Positions 16,341 to 24,663 of a stretch of 64,000 nucleotides of DNA are shown in pieces. Both the position numbers and the translations under genes were made by a program. How positions within the stretch are numbered: the first letter of the stretch is position 1; each line of letters starts with the position of its first letter. The notes beneath the pieces were generated by a model. It had not been told where the DNA came from, did no database searches, and saw nothing but the letters and a program-made list of their open reading frames with translations. The DNA comes from an uncultured Treponema sp. Lineage in GTDB: Bacteria > Spirochaetota > Spirochaetia > Treponematales > Treponemataceae. The stretch covers positions 1-64,000 of the forward strand of contig CAMKEG010000008.1 in the NCBI GenBank assembly GCA_946411505.1, in the 5' to 3' direction.

Positions 16341-17786
16341 ATGGAAGAAGCAGCAGTAGCCATTAAAAGCCAAACAGACGCGGTTGAGAGAGAGTTGGAC
16401 GAAGACGAGGAGCGCGAATCCGTCGCCTTGTTCGACTTTAGGATGGCCGCCTTTACTCTCGCGGGAAAAGACTACGCGATTGACATTATGAACGTCAAGG
16501 AAATCGTAAAGGCCAACCGCTTTACTTATGTTCCCAACACGGTGCCGTTTGTTTTGGGCGTTTACAATTTGCGCGGCGAAATCATTCCAATCATCGACTT
16601 GCGCAAATTTTTCAACATTGAAGTTCCTCCCAGAAAGCCTGACCAAGTTGAGAACATGCTCATCATAACGATTGAGGACCATGTCTTCGGCGTTGTGGTC
16701 GACCAAATCGAAGGCATTGTAGGAATACAAAAGTCTTCGATTCAGCCGCCGCATCCGCTTTTTGGCGACATCAACATTAAGTTCATTTACGGAATCGTCG
16801 AGGCGCGCGACCGCCTTTACGTTTTGCTTGACATTGCCAGAATCTTCAACCAAAAGGTGGGCGACGAGGAGCGCGACGAGCGCGAGTCTTACGAGGACGC
16901 GCCCGCAGTTGTCTCGCAAGCCGAGGAAGCTTCCGGCCAAGAAAACGAAGTCCAAAAGGACATCGTTGACGAGCGCTCGGGCTCCGTTCCCGACGAAGAG
17001 CCGGCTCCGGCTCCCGCGGCCGCAAAGCCGGCGCCCGCCGAAGACGCCGACAAGAAGTTTGTCGTTGACGGCTTGAAGGAATTCAAGAAATTTTATGTAA
17101 GCGAGCTTAACGGCTCTTGGTTTGAAAACCGTTATTCCGAATGGAAGGAAAGCAGGACGGCCGCGGGACTTTCCCCGCAGTTCTCCGCCGCCTCTGACGC
17201 GGAAGAGTTCCTTAAGCCCTTCTGGTCAAGCAATTCCGGAGCCTTTTGGACAAAGGAATACGCGGACGCCGTTTACAACATTTTGCCGGACAACGCGGCC
17301 AAGCAAATCTTGGTTTGGAACCCGGGCTGCGGAAAGGGCTACGAGTCCTTCTGCTTGGCTTGCGTTCTCAAAAAAAGGTATCCGCAGTCAAAAATCAGAA
17401 TCTACGCGCACGAGATGGATTTGCTTAACATCGCCAACGCGCCTTTGATTTCCGTTCCGGATTCGGACGCCCAGGGCTGGCTTTCGCCTTATGTCCAGAA
17501 GGGCGTGACCGGCGAATACACCTTTACACAAGAGATAAAAGATATTATAATGTTCGAGTATCATGACATAAACAACGCCAACGCGTTGCCCATGACGGAC
17601 ATTATTTTTGCGAGAGACGTGCTTTCCCTCATCGCGCCTGAAGGGCAAAAAACTGTTCTTGCCGACTTTGAAGAAAAGTTGAAAGGAAACGGAGTTTTGT
17701 TCTTGGGTGAAAACGAAAGCGTTGGCGGTGGAATGAGCTGGGGCGAAAAGACCCAGGGGTCATTGACATATTATAACAAACAATAG
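16341..17786 (+). CDS. cheW: CheW coupling protein fused to a CheR-like domain
   Basis: 481 residues. Residues ~25-175 are a CheW SH3-like domain (FTLAGKDYAIDIMNVKEIV, VLGVYNLRGEIIPIIDLRKFF), which links CheA to chemoreceptors. After an acidic Ala/Pro linker (~180-235) residues ~250-481 resemble a CheR methyltransferase domain: ILVWNPGCGKGYESFCLACVL matches the SAM-binding motif region, and IIFARDVLSLI the later CheR block. Such CheW–CheR-like fusions have been described in spirochaetes, where they form part of unusual receptor arrays. Whether the second domain methylates anything is uncertain: the usual W(S/N)AACSTGEE is changed to WNPGCGKGYE, and the CheR N-terminal receptor-binding domain is absent. 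Confidence 0.92.
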   Translation: MEEAAVAIKSQTDAVERELDEDEERESVALFDFRMAAFTLAGKDYAIDIMNVKEIVKANRFTYVPNTVPFVLGVYNLRGEIIPIIDLRKFFNIEVPPRKPDQVENMLIITIEDHVFGVVVDQIEGIVGIQKSSIQPPHPLFGDINIKFIYGIVEARDRLYVLLDIARIFNQKVGDEERDERESYEDAPAVVSQAEEASGQENEVQKDIVDERSGSVPDEEPAPAPAAAKPAPAEDADKKFVVDGLKEFKKFYVSELNGSWFENRYSEWKESRTAAGLSPQFSAASDAEEFLKPFWSSNSGAFWTKEYADAVYNILPDNAAKQILVWNPGCGKGYESFCLACVLKKRYPQSKIRIYAHEMDLLNIANAPLISVPDSDAQGWLSPYVQKGVTGEYTFTQEIKDIIMFEYHDINNANALPMTDIIFARDVLSLIAPEGQKTVLADFEEKLKGNGVLFLGENESVGGGMSWGEKTQGSLTYYNKQ

Positions 17787-17804
17787 CAATAAAAGGAGAA
17801 ATGC

Positions 17805-18290
17805 ATGAGAGTTGAGTATATCAATCCGTTTGTTGAAACTTCGTATAGGGTTCTAAAAGAAGTTCTTGGCGGAGCGGAAGTAAAGCGCGGCGAGTTGTCG
17901 CTCAAGTCCGTGGCCATGCCTGTAATGGGAGTCGCGGCGCTTGTTGGCCTTGCCGGTGACGTCGAGGGCCGCGTGCTTTTTGACATGACTTATGAGACGG
18001 CGCTTAATCTCGCTTCAAAAATGAACGGGGAAACTCTTACGCAGTTTGACGACTTGGCCAAGGCGACAATCAGCGAGTTGGCCAACTTGATTACAGCCCA
18101 GGCCGTGACAAAGCTTCACGAGCTTGGCTTCAAGTTCGACTTGACGCCGCCTACATTGTTCGCCGGCGAAAAAATGGAAATTGCGGCTTTGCCGGGTTCC
18201 GCCCAGAATGTTGAGGCCTTGATTGTTCCTCTCATTTCGGAATGCGGTGAAATCGAATTAAACGTTGCTATTCGCGAGCGCGCGGAATAA
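17805..18290 (+). CDS. cheX: CheY-P phosphatase CheX
   Basis: 161 residues matching CheX over its length: MRVEYINPFVETSYRVLKEVLG at the start and the catalytic helix containing E-x-x-N in ISELANLITAQA. CheX dephosphorylates CheY-P and is the only such phosphatase in treponemes and borreliae. AAGGAG precedes the ATG. It lies in the operon between the CheW fusion and cheY. Confidence 0.95.
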   Translation: MRVEYINPFVETSYRVLKEVLGGAEVKRGELSLKSVAMPVMGVAALVGLAGDVEGRVLFDMTYETALNLASKMNGETLTQFDDLAKATISELANLITAQAVTKLHELGFKFDLTPPTLFAGEKMEIAALPGSAQNVEALIVPLISECGEIELNVAIRERAE

Positions 18291-18310
18291 GATAGAAGGG
18301 AGATGAAAAT

Positions 18311-18745
18311 ATGAAGACAAAAGGCGATTTTCCTACAATTAACGAGCGTCCCCCTGAGGGAACAAAGGACGACGGATCTAAATTCCGCGTTTTGATTGTT
18401 GACGATTCCATGTTCGTCGCCAAGCAGCTTGGCCAGATTTTGGCCAGCGAGGGCTACGAAGTTGTCGCCACAGCCGGCGACGGAAAGGAAGGCGTTGACA
18501 AGTACAAGGAATTGTGCCCCAACGTGGACATCGTCACGATGGACATCACAATGCCCCGCATGGACGGAATCACAGCCCTTGAGCAAATCATGGCCTTTGA
18601 CAAAAACGCGCGCGTCGTTATGGTCAGCGCCCTTGGAAAAGAGGAATTGGTCAAGAAGTCTTTGCTCCTTGGAGCCAAGAACTACATTATCAAGCCCCTT
18701 GACCGCAAGAAGGTTTTGGAGCGCATAAGCGCCGCCCTTAAATAG
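18311..18745 (+). CDS. cheY: Chemotaxis response regulator CheY
   Basis: 144 residues, a single receiver domain with about 25 extra N-terminal residues. The acidic pair is in LIVDDSMF, the phosphorylated Asp in DIVTMDITMPRMDG, the conserved Ser/Thr region VMVSALG and the Lys in IIKPLD. Phosphorylated CheY sets flagellar rotation. A strong ribosome-binding site GGGAG lies upstream and a factor-independent terminator follows, closing the che operon. Confidence 0.96.
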   Translation: MKTKGDFPTINERPPEGTKDDGSKFRVLIVDDSMFVAKQLGQILASEGYEVVATAGDGKEGVDKYKELCPNVDIVTMDITMPRMDGITALEQIMAFDKNARVVMVSALGKEELVKKSLLLGAKNYIIKPLDRKKVLERISAALK

Positions 18746-18758
18746 GTTAAGCAGGCAT

Positions 18759-18792
18759 AAAAAAAACCGCTCGCGACGAGCGGTTTTTTTTT
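18759..18792 (+). terminator. Terminator of the che operon
   Basis: ACCGCTCG-CGA-CGAGCGGT stem followed by eight to nine T; A-rich on the other side, so it may act on both strands. Confidence 0.9.
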
Positions 18793-18831
18793 GTCTCCAA
18801 GCAAAATTATTGAGGCGCGCCTTGCCCGTTC

Positions 18832-19488
18832 CTATAGGGCGGCGGCCAGCTTTTCGGCCTCCTGCTTGACTTCTTCAAAGAAGCGCGCGATGTGGAAGCC
18901 GTCGGCTACGGCGTGGCTTATTTGCATCGTGAGCGGAAGCTTTGTGGCGCCGCCGATGTCTTCGGCCTTGCCGATTGTGACGATTGGCGCCAAGTACTTT
19001 CCGCTTTCGGACATTTTCATGTTAACCGAGCTGTAGCGGAGCCAGGGCACGTATGAAAGCTCGAAGACGCTGTCGGGAAACTCGTCCGCGTTGAGGGAGG
19101 CGCATTTTTCGCCCCTCTCGATGTCGGCGGCCGCTCCCTTGGCGAAGTCCTTGTAGTCTTCCTTCCATTCAGTGCAAATGCGGGTGAAAGTCTCCGTGTC
19201 CGGGTGGAAAACGCGGTGTATCGGCGAAACGTAGTCCCATACCATCAGCTCGCCGTTTTCCTTGCAGTAGCCCACGCGGAATTCCTTGCGCGCGTTGATT
19301 ACCTTTGTGACGCAATAGAGCAGGGGAATGTAGAGCTTGTCCAAGCCGACTTTTTTGGCCAAGGCCGTGATGTCCAAGTCCGCCGTGACGGCGCACATTC
19401 CCTTTGAGCCGTGCGCGTAGTAATTGTAGTAGGGCGTCCTTGCCCAAGTTTTCATATCCAAAGGCTTGTAGCCCGCTTCTTTTACCAT
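18832..19488 (-). CDS. Chloramphenicol acetyltransferase family protein
   Basis: 218 residues, the standard CAT length. Catalytic block QISHAVADGFHIARFFEE corresponds to HHAVxDGFH of type A CAT enzymes: the acetyl-accepting base His and the structural Asp are present. The C-terminal PLLYCVTKVIN and FRVGYCKENGELMVWDYVSPIHRVF segments also match. Cytosolic trimeric enzymes of this family acetylate chloramphenicol, but chromosomal members are often of unknown substrate. GC content is like its neighbours and there is no mobile element next to it, so it looks resident. GGAGG precedes the ATG. Confidence 0.88.
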   Translation of the reverse strand: MVKEAGYKPLDMKTWARTPYYNYYAHGSKGMCAVTADLDITALAKKVGLDKLYIPLLYCVTKVINARKEFRVGYCKENGELMVWDYVSPIHRVFHPDTETFTRICTEWKEDYKDFAKGAAADIERGEKCASLNADEFPDSVFELSYVPWLRYSSVNMKMSESGKYLAPIVTIGKAEDIGGATKLPLTMQISHAVADGFHIARFFEEVKQEAEKLAAAL

Positions 19489-19532
19489 ATTTTCCTCCAG
19501 GACGGAGCGTTTTCCAATCTCCGCGACCTACA

Positions 19533-19561
19533 AGTATAGCGCGCTTTTTATCTTTTGTCAC
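19533..19561 (-). promoter_or_regulatory. Promoter of the CAT-family gene
   Basis: Minus strand GTGACA, 17 bp, TATACT, about 45 bases before the ATG, with an ordinary leader and GGAGG. Confidence 0.55.
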
Positions 19562-19615
19562 GAATTTTCCGTGGATTTTGCCTGTGAAAAAAAACATAAA
19601 AAAATGTTTCATACC

Positions 19616-19644
19616 TTGATTTTTTTTAGAACTGCTGTTATAAT
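19616..19644 (+). promoter_or_regulatory. Promoter of the exported SUMF1-fold gene
   Basis: TTGATT, 17 bp, TATAAT in an AT-rich tract; the mRNA leader is about 45 bases with GAGGAG near the start codon. Confidence 0.65.
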
Positions 19645-19696
19645 AATAATGATTTAATATTGGGATAAATCCGTTTTACTTTGAGAGGAGTATGGC

Positions 19697-20506
19697 ATGA
19701 AGGCAAAGTCATTTTGTTTATGCGCCTTGTTTGCTGCTGAGAGTTTGTTCGCTTTTGCGGTTCCCAACGCGTCGTCTGTCGCTCAGGATTTTGTAACGGT
19801 AATTCCTTCGGGCCAGTCTATTCAAGTGAACAATTTCGCTGGAACAATCGGCTCGCAAAGCATCAAGGCTTTTTCCATCAGCAAGTTTGAAGTGACGCAG
19901 GACTTGTACAACAGCGTTATGGGCGTGAACCCAAGCTCATTTAAGGGCAATCCGGCCGCCGGCGAAGTGCAGGGACGCAGGCCGGTGGAAAACATAACGT
20001 GGTATGACGCCGTATTTTTCTGCAACCAGCTCACTGCCCAAACTTTGGGAGCGGGCGCCCAGTGCTATTCAATCAACGACATAAAGAAAGACGGCGACGG
20101 AAAAATCGTAAGCGCCACCGTCACTTGCGACCTTACAAAGACCGGCTACAGGCTTCCAACCCAGGCCGAATGGGAGTTGGCCGCCGGCGGCGGAAGCCAG
20201 TTGGCCAGCTACATGTATTCCGGCGGCGACGACGTCAACGAAGTCGCTTGGTACTACTTTAACAGCGACAACAAGACCCGCGAAGTGGGAAAGAAAAAGC
20301 CCAACGAGCTGGGAATTTACGACATGAGCGGAAACGTTTGGGAATGGTGCAACGACCTTAAGACGGCCAACGGAAAGTGCGCCAACCGGGGCGGCGGCTA
20401 CGCCGGCACCGACACGATGTACTACGAAATCACCAACCGCAACTGGGACCCGGCTGACTTCTCCAACTTCTACTTGGGAATGCGCCTGGCCCGCACCTTG
20501 CAATAA
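19697..20506 (+). CDS. Exported formylglycine-generating-enzyme (SUMF1) fold protein
   Basis: 269 residues: signal peptide, then a single SUMF1/FGE-sulfatase domain. Landmarks are FSISKFEVTQDLYNSVMG, RRPVENITWYDAVFFCNQL, YRLPTQAEWELAAGGG, NELGIYDMSGNVWEWCND and GMRLAR. The C-terminal part that in true formylglycine-generating enzymes holds the two catalytic cysteines reads NRGGGYAGTDTMYYEITNR and has none, so oxidase activity is unlikely. Treponemes encode many such proteins, probably as extracytoplasmic C-type-lectin-like binding domains (inference). A terminator follows directly. Confidence 0.88.
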   Translation: MKAKSFCLCALFAAESLFAFAVPNASSVAQDFVTVIPSGQSIQVNNFAGTIGSQSIKAFSISKFEVTQDLYNSVMGVNPSSFKGNPAAGEVQGRRPVENITWYDAVFFCNQLTAQTLGAGAQCYSINDIKKDGDGKIVSATVTCDLTKTGYRLPTQAEWELAAGGGSQLASYMYSGGDDVNEVAWYYFNSDNKTREVGKKKPNELGIYDMSGNVWEWCNDLKTANGKCANRGGGYAGTDTMYYEITNRNWDPADFSNFYLGMRLARTLQ

Positions 20507-20522
20507 TTTTTTTGCAAGCCCA

Positions 20523-20552
20523 AAAAGCGCCCGCTCTCGCGGGCGTTTTTTT
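20523..20552 (+). terminator. Terminator after the SUMF1-fold gene
   Basis: CGCCCGC-TCTC-GCGGGCG stem followed by seven T. Confidence 0.9.
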
Positions 20553-20630
20553 ATGCCCGTCGTCGCCGCCGGCCCCCGCCTCGTTCTTTCGCGCTAATAT
20601 AATGAAAAAGCATTTAAGGTAGAAGAAAAA

Positions 20631-20749
20631 GCAAAAAATGCGGAGCGGGAAGGCAAGCGGCGCGAACTTAGGACACGTTAAGCTAATCTCTTTGCCCTAA
20701 AAGTACCTCGTGAGCGACCGTTTGAATTCCCGCGGGAGCATTTTTTGCG
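20631..20749 (+). repeat. Long palindromic intergenic element, copy A
   Basis: The 364-bp gap before rpsP holds this element and the rpsP promoter and no gene. Ends are GCAAAAAATGC and GCATTTTTTGC, a perfect 11-bp inverted repeat, followed inward by GCGGGAA/TTCCCGC. The right end GGGAGCATTTTTTG is shared with copies at 35221, 54907 and 60869. The unpaired middle is about 75 bp. Confidence 0.65.
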
Positions 20750-20757
20750 TTTTACTA

Positions 20758-20786
20758 TTGATTAAGTTTATTCAATTCATTATAAT
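20758..20786 (+). promoter_or_regulatory. Promoter of the rpsP operon
   Basis: TTGATT, 17 bp, TATAAT, with a leader of about 78 bases before the GTG start. Confidence 0.75.
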
Positions 20787-20870
20787 TAACGCTCACACTG
20801 TATGGTGTATTATTGTCTAAATTAGAACTTGGCTTCAGTTCGAGCCTTGAGTTCTATATGGAGGTTTAAA

Positions 20871-21131
20871 GTGGTCAAAATCAGACTTAAGAGATTTGGC
20901 GCGGCCAAAAGGCCTTGCTACCGCATCGTTGTAATGGACGCGAGAAAGCCCCGCGACGGAAAGACGATCGAAGAAATCGGCGTTTACCAGCCCATCGAAG
21001 TTGCGGACAAACAAATCGCTTTCAAAGAAGACCGCGCGAAGTATTGGCTTAGCGTCGGCGCTCAGCCTACTGACACAGTGGCTAGAATTTTCAACAAAAA
21101 AGGCTTGGCCCGCAACGGTCAGTCAAAGTAG
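20871..21131 (+). CDS. rpsP: 30S ribosomal protein S16
   Basis: 86 residues beginning [31 protein letters not shown], which is the S16 signature. The start is GTG 20871 with GGAGG six bases upstream; the ORF track extends artificially to 20829. The first gene of a conserved ribosome and tRNA-modification operon: rpsP, khpA, rimM, trmD, rplS. Confidence 0.97.
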   Translation: MVKIRLKRFGAAKRPCYRIVVMDARKPRDGKTIEEIGVYQPIEVADKQIAFKEDRAKYWLSVGAQPTDTVARIFNKKGLARNGQSK

Positions 21132-21140
21132 GAATCGCAA

Positions 21141-21374
21141 ATGGAAAAAGACCTGATTGAATACATAGCGAAATCATTGGTCGATAATCCGGACGCGGTT
21201 TCTGTGAATGAAACTGAAGGCGAACGCGGCCCTGTTTTGGAGTTGAAGGTTGCCGACAGCGACATTGGAAAAGTAATCGGCAAGTATGGCCGCATTGCAA
21301 AAGCCTTGCGCACGGTTTTGGGCGCGACGGTTAACAAAGACGGCAAGCGATACAGCCTTGAAATTCTGGACTGA
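21141..21374 (+). CDS. khpA: KH-domain RNA-binding protein KhpA
   Basis: 77 residues, a single type II KH domain with the GxxG loop in IGKYGRIAKALRTVLG. KhpA is a small RNA-binding protein almost always encoded between rpsP and rimM; in other bacteria it pairs with KhpB and affects cell elongation. Nine bases separate it from rpsP. Confidence 0.93.
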   Translation: MEKDLIEYIAKSLVDNPDAVSVNETEGERGPVLELKVADSDIGKVIGKYGRIAKALRTVLGATVNKDGKRYSLEILD

Positions 21375-21382
21375 TAGCGCCG

Positions 21383-21955
21383 ATGGATTTGACTGTGGCT
21401 TTTGTTCGAGGCCCTCACGGACTCTCGGGCGAATTTAAAGTTGAGAGCGCTTCCGGCCGTTATGAGCATATCGCTCAGTTAGAGGAAGTCGCTTTGAGGC
21501 TTAAGGGCCAGACAACGCTTTGCAAAGTTGAGCGCGTCGAAGGTTCCCAAAACGCCTTTTACATGAAATTGGCGGGAGTTGATTCTCCGGAAGCGGCGAG
21601 AAAATTAAACGGCGCCGAGCTTCGCGTTCCCCGCGAGAAAGCTGTTCAGCCCAAAGAGGGCGAGTGGCTTATTGAGGATCTAAAAAATTGCTCTCTAGTT
21701 TACTACGAGAACGGATTGGCAAATGAGATTGCGCCTGTAGTTATAGGTTCAATCACAGACGTATTGGAAGGCGGGGCGGGCGACCTGTTGGAGGTTGTTC
21801 TTTCCGAGAGTTGCGGCCTTCTTGAAGACAGCGTCAAAAAAACTTCCGGCGGAAAGCCGCGAACGGTTTTGGTTCCGTTCAACGCCACGCACGTTGGAAA
21901 GGTTGACGTTGAAGCAAAGACGGTTCAACTGATGCACCTCTGGATTCTGGAGTAA
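21383..21955 (+). CDS. rimM: Ribosome maturation factor RimM
   Basis: 190 residues. The N-terminal RimM domain starts AFVRGPHGLSGEFKVES, and the C-terminal PRC-barrel contains IGSITDVLEGGAGDLLEVV and VLVPFNATHVGKVDVEAKTVQL. RimM binds S19 and helps late 30S maturation. It is slightly longer than usual because of an insertion between the domain halves around ESCGLLEDSVKKTSGGKPR. Position between khpA and trmD supports the call. Confidence 0.94.
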   Translation: MDLTVAFVRGPHGLSGEFKVESASGRYEHIAQLEEVALRLKGQTTLCKVERVEGSQNAFYMKLAGVDSPEAARKLNGAELRVPREKAVQPKEGEWLIEDLKNCSLVYYENGLANEIAPVVIGSITDVLEGGAGDLLEVVLSESCGLLEDSVKKTSGGKPRTVLVPFNATHVGKVDVEAKTVQLMHLWILE

Positions 21956-21959
21956 GTCC

Positions 21960-22730
21960 ATGAAATTTACTGTGCTGACCTTATTTCCTGAGATTCCGCG
22001 CGCTTTTTTTGAAGCCTCAATCATGGCGAAAGCGGTTGAAAAGGAAATTATTGCCTACGATTTGGTGAATGTCAGGGATTTTGCCCATGACAAACACAGA
22101 ACTTGTGATGACAGTCCGTATGGCGGAGGAGCCGGACAGCTTATGTTGGCCGAGCCCCTTGGAGAAGCGCTGGACAGCGTCAAGGCTTACAAAAAGGACC
22201 GCCGCGTGATTTACGTGACGCCTAGCGGAAAGCCTTTCACGCAAAAGAAAGCGCAAGAATTGAGCCGGGAAAAGGAACTCGTGATAATTTGCGGCCGCTA
22301 CGAAGGAATCGACCAGCGGATTATCGATGAATATGTTGACGACGAAATCAGCGTCGGAGACTATGTCATGTCAAGCGGCGAGGTCGCGGCGTTGGTTGTA
22401 ATCGACACCGTGTATCGTTTGATTGACGGAGTGATTTCTTCGGAATCGCTCGACGAGGAAAGCTATACCGGCTCGCTTTTGGAGTACCCGCAATACACCA
22501 GGCCGCCTGTGTATAAGGGAATGGAAGTTCCGCAAGTTTTGACTGGCGGAAACCATGAAAAAATCCGAAAGTGGCGTCTGCAAAAGCGCCTTGAAAAAAC
22601 TTTCATGAATCGGCCAGACTTGATAGCCGACGCAAGAAAGAACGGCGAGCTTACTGCGGAGGCAGAGAAAATGATTGAGGAGATTATGGGTTTTGCTTAC
22701 AAAAAGCATAATCCTAAACGGAGAAAATGA
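21960..22730 (+). CDS. trmD: tRNA (guanine37-N1)-methyltransferase TrmD
   Basis: 256 residues of SPOUT-family TrmD. It forms m1G37 next to the anticodon and prevents frameshifting. Motifs: [33 protein letters not shown], the knot [44 protein letters not shown], and [21 protein letters not shown] with the catalytic-Asp segment just before. Its stop overlaps the rplS start (ATGATG), so the genes are coupled. Confidence 0.97.
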   Translation: MKFTVLTLFPEIPRAFFEASIMAKAVEKEIIAYDLVNVRDFAHDKHRTCDDSPYGGGAGQLMLAEPLGEALDSVKAYKKDRRVIYVTPSGKPFTQKKAQELSREKELVIICGRYEGIDQRIIDEYVDDEISVGDYVMSSGEVAALVVIDTVYRLIDGVISSESLDEESYTGSLLEYPQYTRPPVYKGMEVPQVLTGGNHEKIRKWRLQKRLEKTFMNRPDLIADARKNGELTAEAEKMIEEIMGFAYKKHNPKRRK

Positions 22731-23200
22731 TGGACTTAATTAAGACTATTGAAGAAGGCCAGAAAAGACCTGGAGCCCAGGCTTTCAATGTTGGCGACAC
22801 TGTAAAGGTTTACTTCAAGATTATTGAAGGAAAGACAGAACGCATTCAGATTTTTGAAGGAATCGTTCTTTGCATGAAGAACGCCGGCGCCCGCCGCTCG
22901 TTCACCGTCCGCAAGACTTCATTCGGCGTTGGCGTCGAGAGAATCTTCCCGATCAACTCTCCCCGCATCGTAAAGGTTGAGGTCGTTCGTCCCGGCAAAG
23001 TCCGCCGCGCCAAGCTTTACTACTTGCGCGACAGAGTCGGAAAGAAGGCCAAGGTTAAGCAGTTGGTTGGCGGAGAAGTTGCCGCCGCCATCGCCGCCCG
23101 CAACGCCCGAGCCGACGCGGCCGCAGCCTCTAAGGAAGCCGAGATTAAGGCCGAGCAGAGGGCTGAGCACGCCGCCGAAGCGGCAGCCGCCAAGAAATAA
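22730..23200 (+). CDS. rplS: 50S ribosomal protein L19 with Ala-rich tail
   Basis: About 156 residues. The first ~115 are typical L19: [72 protein letters not shown]. The last ~40 residues are an Ala/Glu/Lys-rich helical extension not found in most bacteria. ATG 22730 has GGAG six bases upstream; ATG 22727 is in frame and possible. A terminator follows. Confidence 0.96.
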   Translation: MDLIKTIEEGQKRPGAQAFNVGDTVKVYFKIIEGKTERIQIFEGIVLCMKNAGARRSFTVRKTSFGVGVERIFPINSPRIVKVEVVRPGKVRRAKLYYLRDRVGKKAKVKQLVGGEVAAAIAARNARADAAAASKEAEIKAEQRAEHAAEAAAAKK

Positions 23201-23212
23201 GCTGACGGCGCG

Positions 23213-23241
23213 CCCCCGCGTTTTTTGACGCGGGGGTTTAT
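23213..23241 (+). terminator. Terminator after rplS
   Basis: CCCCCGCG-TTTTTTGA-CGCGGGGG followed by TTTATT; the T tract is short, so some read-through into the next genes is likely. Confidence 0.75.
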
Positions 23242-23278
23242 TGAGGCGCGTAGCGTAGCGCGCCTTGACCGGACTATT

Positions 23279-24391
23279 ATGCAAATAATTGGAATCAACC
23301 AACGAATCGCCCTTGCGGAGGCCCAACAGAGCCTGCGGGAGGGCGATTTTGTTTTTGTCCGCGTTCTAAAAAATTTGGGCGGCGGAAACTATTCCGTTTC
23401 CTTTGCCGGCGGCCGCTTCAACGTTTTGTCCGAAAGGGCTTTGTCGGCCGGCGAAACCTTTAGGGCGCAAGTCTCGTTCCTGGAAGGAAAAGTTTTGTTG
23501 ACTCCCGAAAAATCCTTGCAGGCCTTTGAGGGCGCCGCGCTCCTGTCCGGCTTTGGCTTGGCGGCGGACGGCGTTGGCGAAAGAATCCTGCAGTTTTTGA
23601 CGCAGAGCGGAGCCCGGCTGGACGCGGCCTTGATGCAAAAGGCGCGGCGGCTGGCCCAAAAGTTTAAGGGCAGGGAGGCGGCGGCCGCGGAAGCGGTTTT
23701 GGCCTTGGAAGAAAAGGGCATTGACAGCGACAGCCTTGCGCTGGACGCCTTGATGGATTTTGTGGACGGAGGAGCGGGCGGCCGCGGGGCTTTTGATTTT
23801 GCGGGCGAAGGAAAATCCGGTGACGAAAAATCCGGCGAGGGAAAATCCGGCTCCGCCCCGGCGGAAATTGATTGCGGCCAAATCGCCGCCGAGCTGAAAA
23901 GATATTTTAAATTTATCTTGGAATCCGCGGCCTTGCGGGGCGATGATTCCGGAAGCGAAATAAAAGACGAAGGCTCTTTTTTGGCTTTTTTTAACCAAAA
24001 GGCTGGAGCTTCAAATTCCGCAAAAAGAAAAGGCTGGCTCTTTTTTCCCTTTGAAATTGAGAACGCGCGGGAAGATTCAATTTTGGGCCGCGGGGGAGTG
24101 GTTCGCCTTTATTCAGACTTTGAAAAAAAAGTCACGGAAAAAATGATTGTAAATTTTAAGGGCTATGGCGGAAATATTTTTTTTGCGCTATACTTTGAAA
24201 AGGGCAAGAACGTGTCGGCGATTCACCTTTGCGCTGACGGGAAATCTTTGGAAGAAAAGTTGAAGGCCTCTTTGGGCTTGTTGAAGGCCGCTTTTGGCGA
24301 AAGCGTAAAGACGGAAATCATCCCTTATGAAAACTTTTCGCCTTTTGGCGTCAAGGACGCTCCCGTCTATGGAGTGGAGGCCTTTGCGTGA
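23279..24391 (+). CDS. FliK-like/YlqG-type hypothetical protein
   Basis: 370 residues. The N-terminal ~100 residues form a beta-rich domain (GDFVFVRVLKNLGGGNYSVSFAGGRFNVLSE) and the C-terminal ~120 include GWLFFPFEIENAREDSILGRGGVVRLYSDFEKKVTEKMIVNFKG, like the C-terminal domain of flagellar hook-length control proteins. In Bacillus the gene next to a stand-alone FlhB C-domain (ylqG, ylqH) is of the same kind, and T. pallidum has equivalent genes after rplS. The pairing suggests a FliK–FlhB-like interaction, but the function is unknown. The start is ATG 23279; the track start at 23225 lies in the terminator. Confidence 0.75.
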   Translation: MQIIGINQRIALAEAQQSLREGDFVFVRVLKNLGGGNYSVSFAGGRFNVLSERALSAGETFRAQVSFLEGKVLLTPEKSLQAFEGAALLSGFGLAADGVGERILQFLTQSGARLDAALMQKARRLAQKFKGREAAAAEAVLALEEKGIDSDSLALDALMDFVDGGAGGRGAFDFAGEGKSGDEKSGEGKSGSAPAEIDCGQIAAELKRYFKFILESAALRGDDSGSEIKDEGSFLAFFNQKAGASNSAKRKGWLFFPFEIENAREDSILGRGGVVRLYSDFEKKVTEKMIVNFKGYGGNIFFALYFEKGKNVSAIHLCADGKSLEEKLKASLGLLKAAFGESVKTEIIPYENFSPFGVKDAPVYGVEAFA

Positions 24392-24663
24392 TTGAACAAA
24401 AGAAAGCTGTTGCGCTAAAATATCCCGACGGGGCGGGCGCTCCGTTAATCGCCGCCAGCGCCAAGGGCTTTTTGGCCCAAAAGCTGCTTGAGCTTGCGGA
24501 AAAGGAAAATGTTCCGATTGTAGAGGACAAAGGCCTTGCTGAATTTTTGACCGTTCAAGAAATCGGAGCCGCCGTTCCGGAGGAAGCTTGGGAAGCGTTG
24601 GCCAAGATTTTCGCTTTTGTTTTGTCTGTGGAGAGAAAGAATGGGAATGTTAAAAAAGTTTGA
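24388..24663 (+). CDS. Stand-alone FlhB C-terminal-domain protein
   Basis: 91 residues that align with the cytosolic domain of FlhB/YscU just after the autocleavage site: AVALKYPDGAGAPLIAASAKGFLAQKLLELAEKENVPIVED. The NPTH cleavage motif and the membrane part are absent, as in the FlhX/YlqH proteins. True FlhB switches export specificity together with FliK; this version may act as a partial substitute or a partner of the preceding FliK-like protein. GTG 24388 overlaps the upstream stop by four bases, so they are coupled. Confidence 0.85.
   Translation: MIEQKKAVALKYPDGAGAPLIAASAKGFLAQKLLELAEKENVPIVEDKGLAEFLTVQEIGAAVPEEAWEALAKIFAFVLSVERKNGNVKKV

Noticed and set aside
20507-20870. Small stable RNA gene (tmRNA, RNase P RNA or 4.5S-like)
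   Set aside because: The gap lacks the conserved cores of these RNAs; it is explained by a terminator, palindromic copy A and the rpsP promoter.
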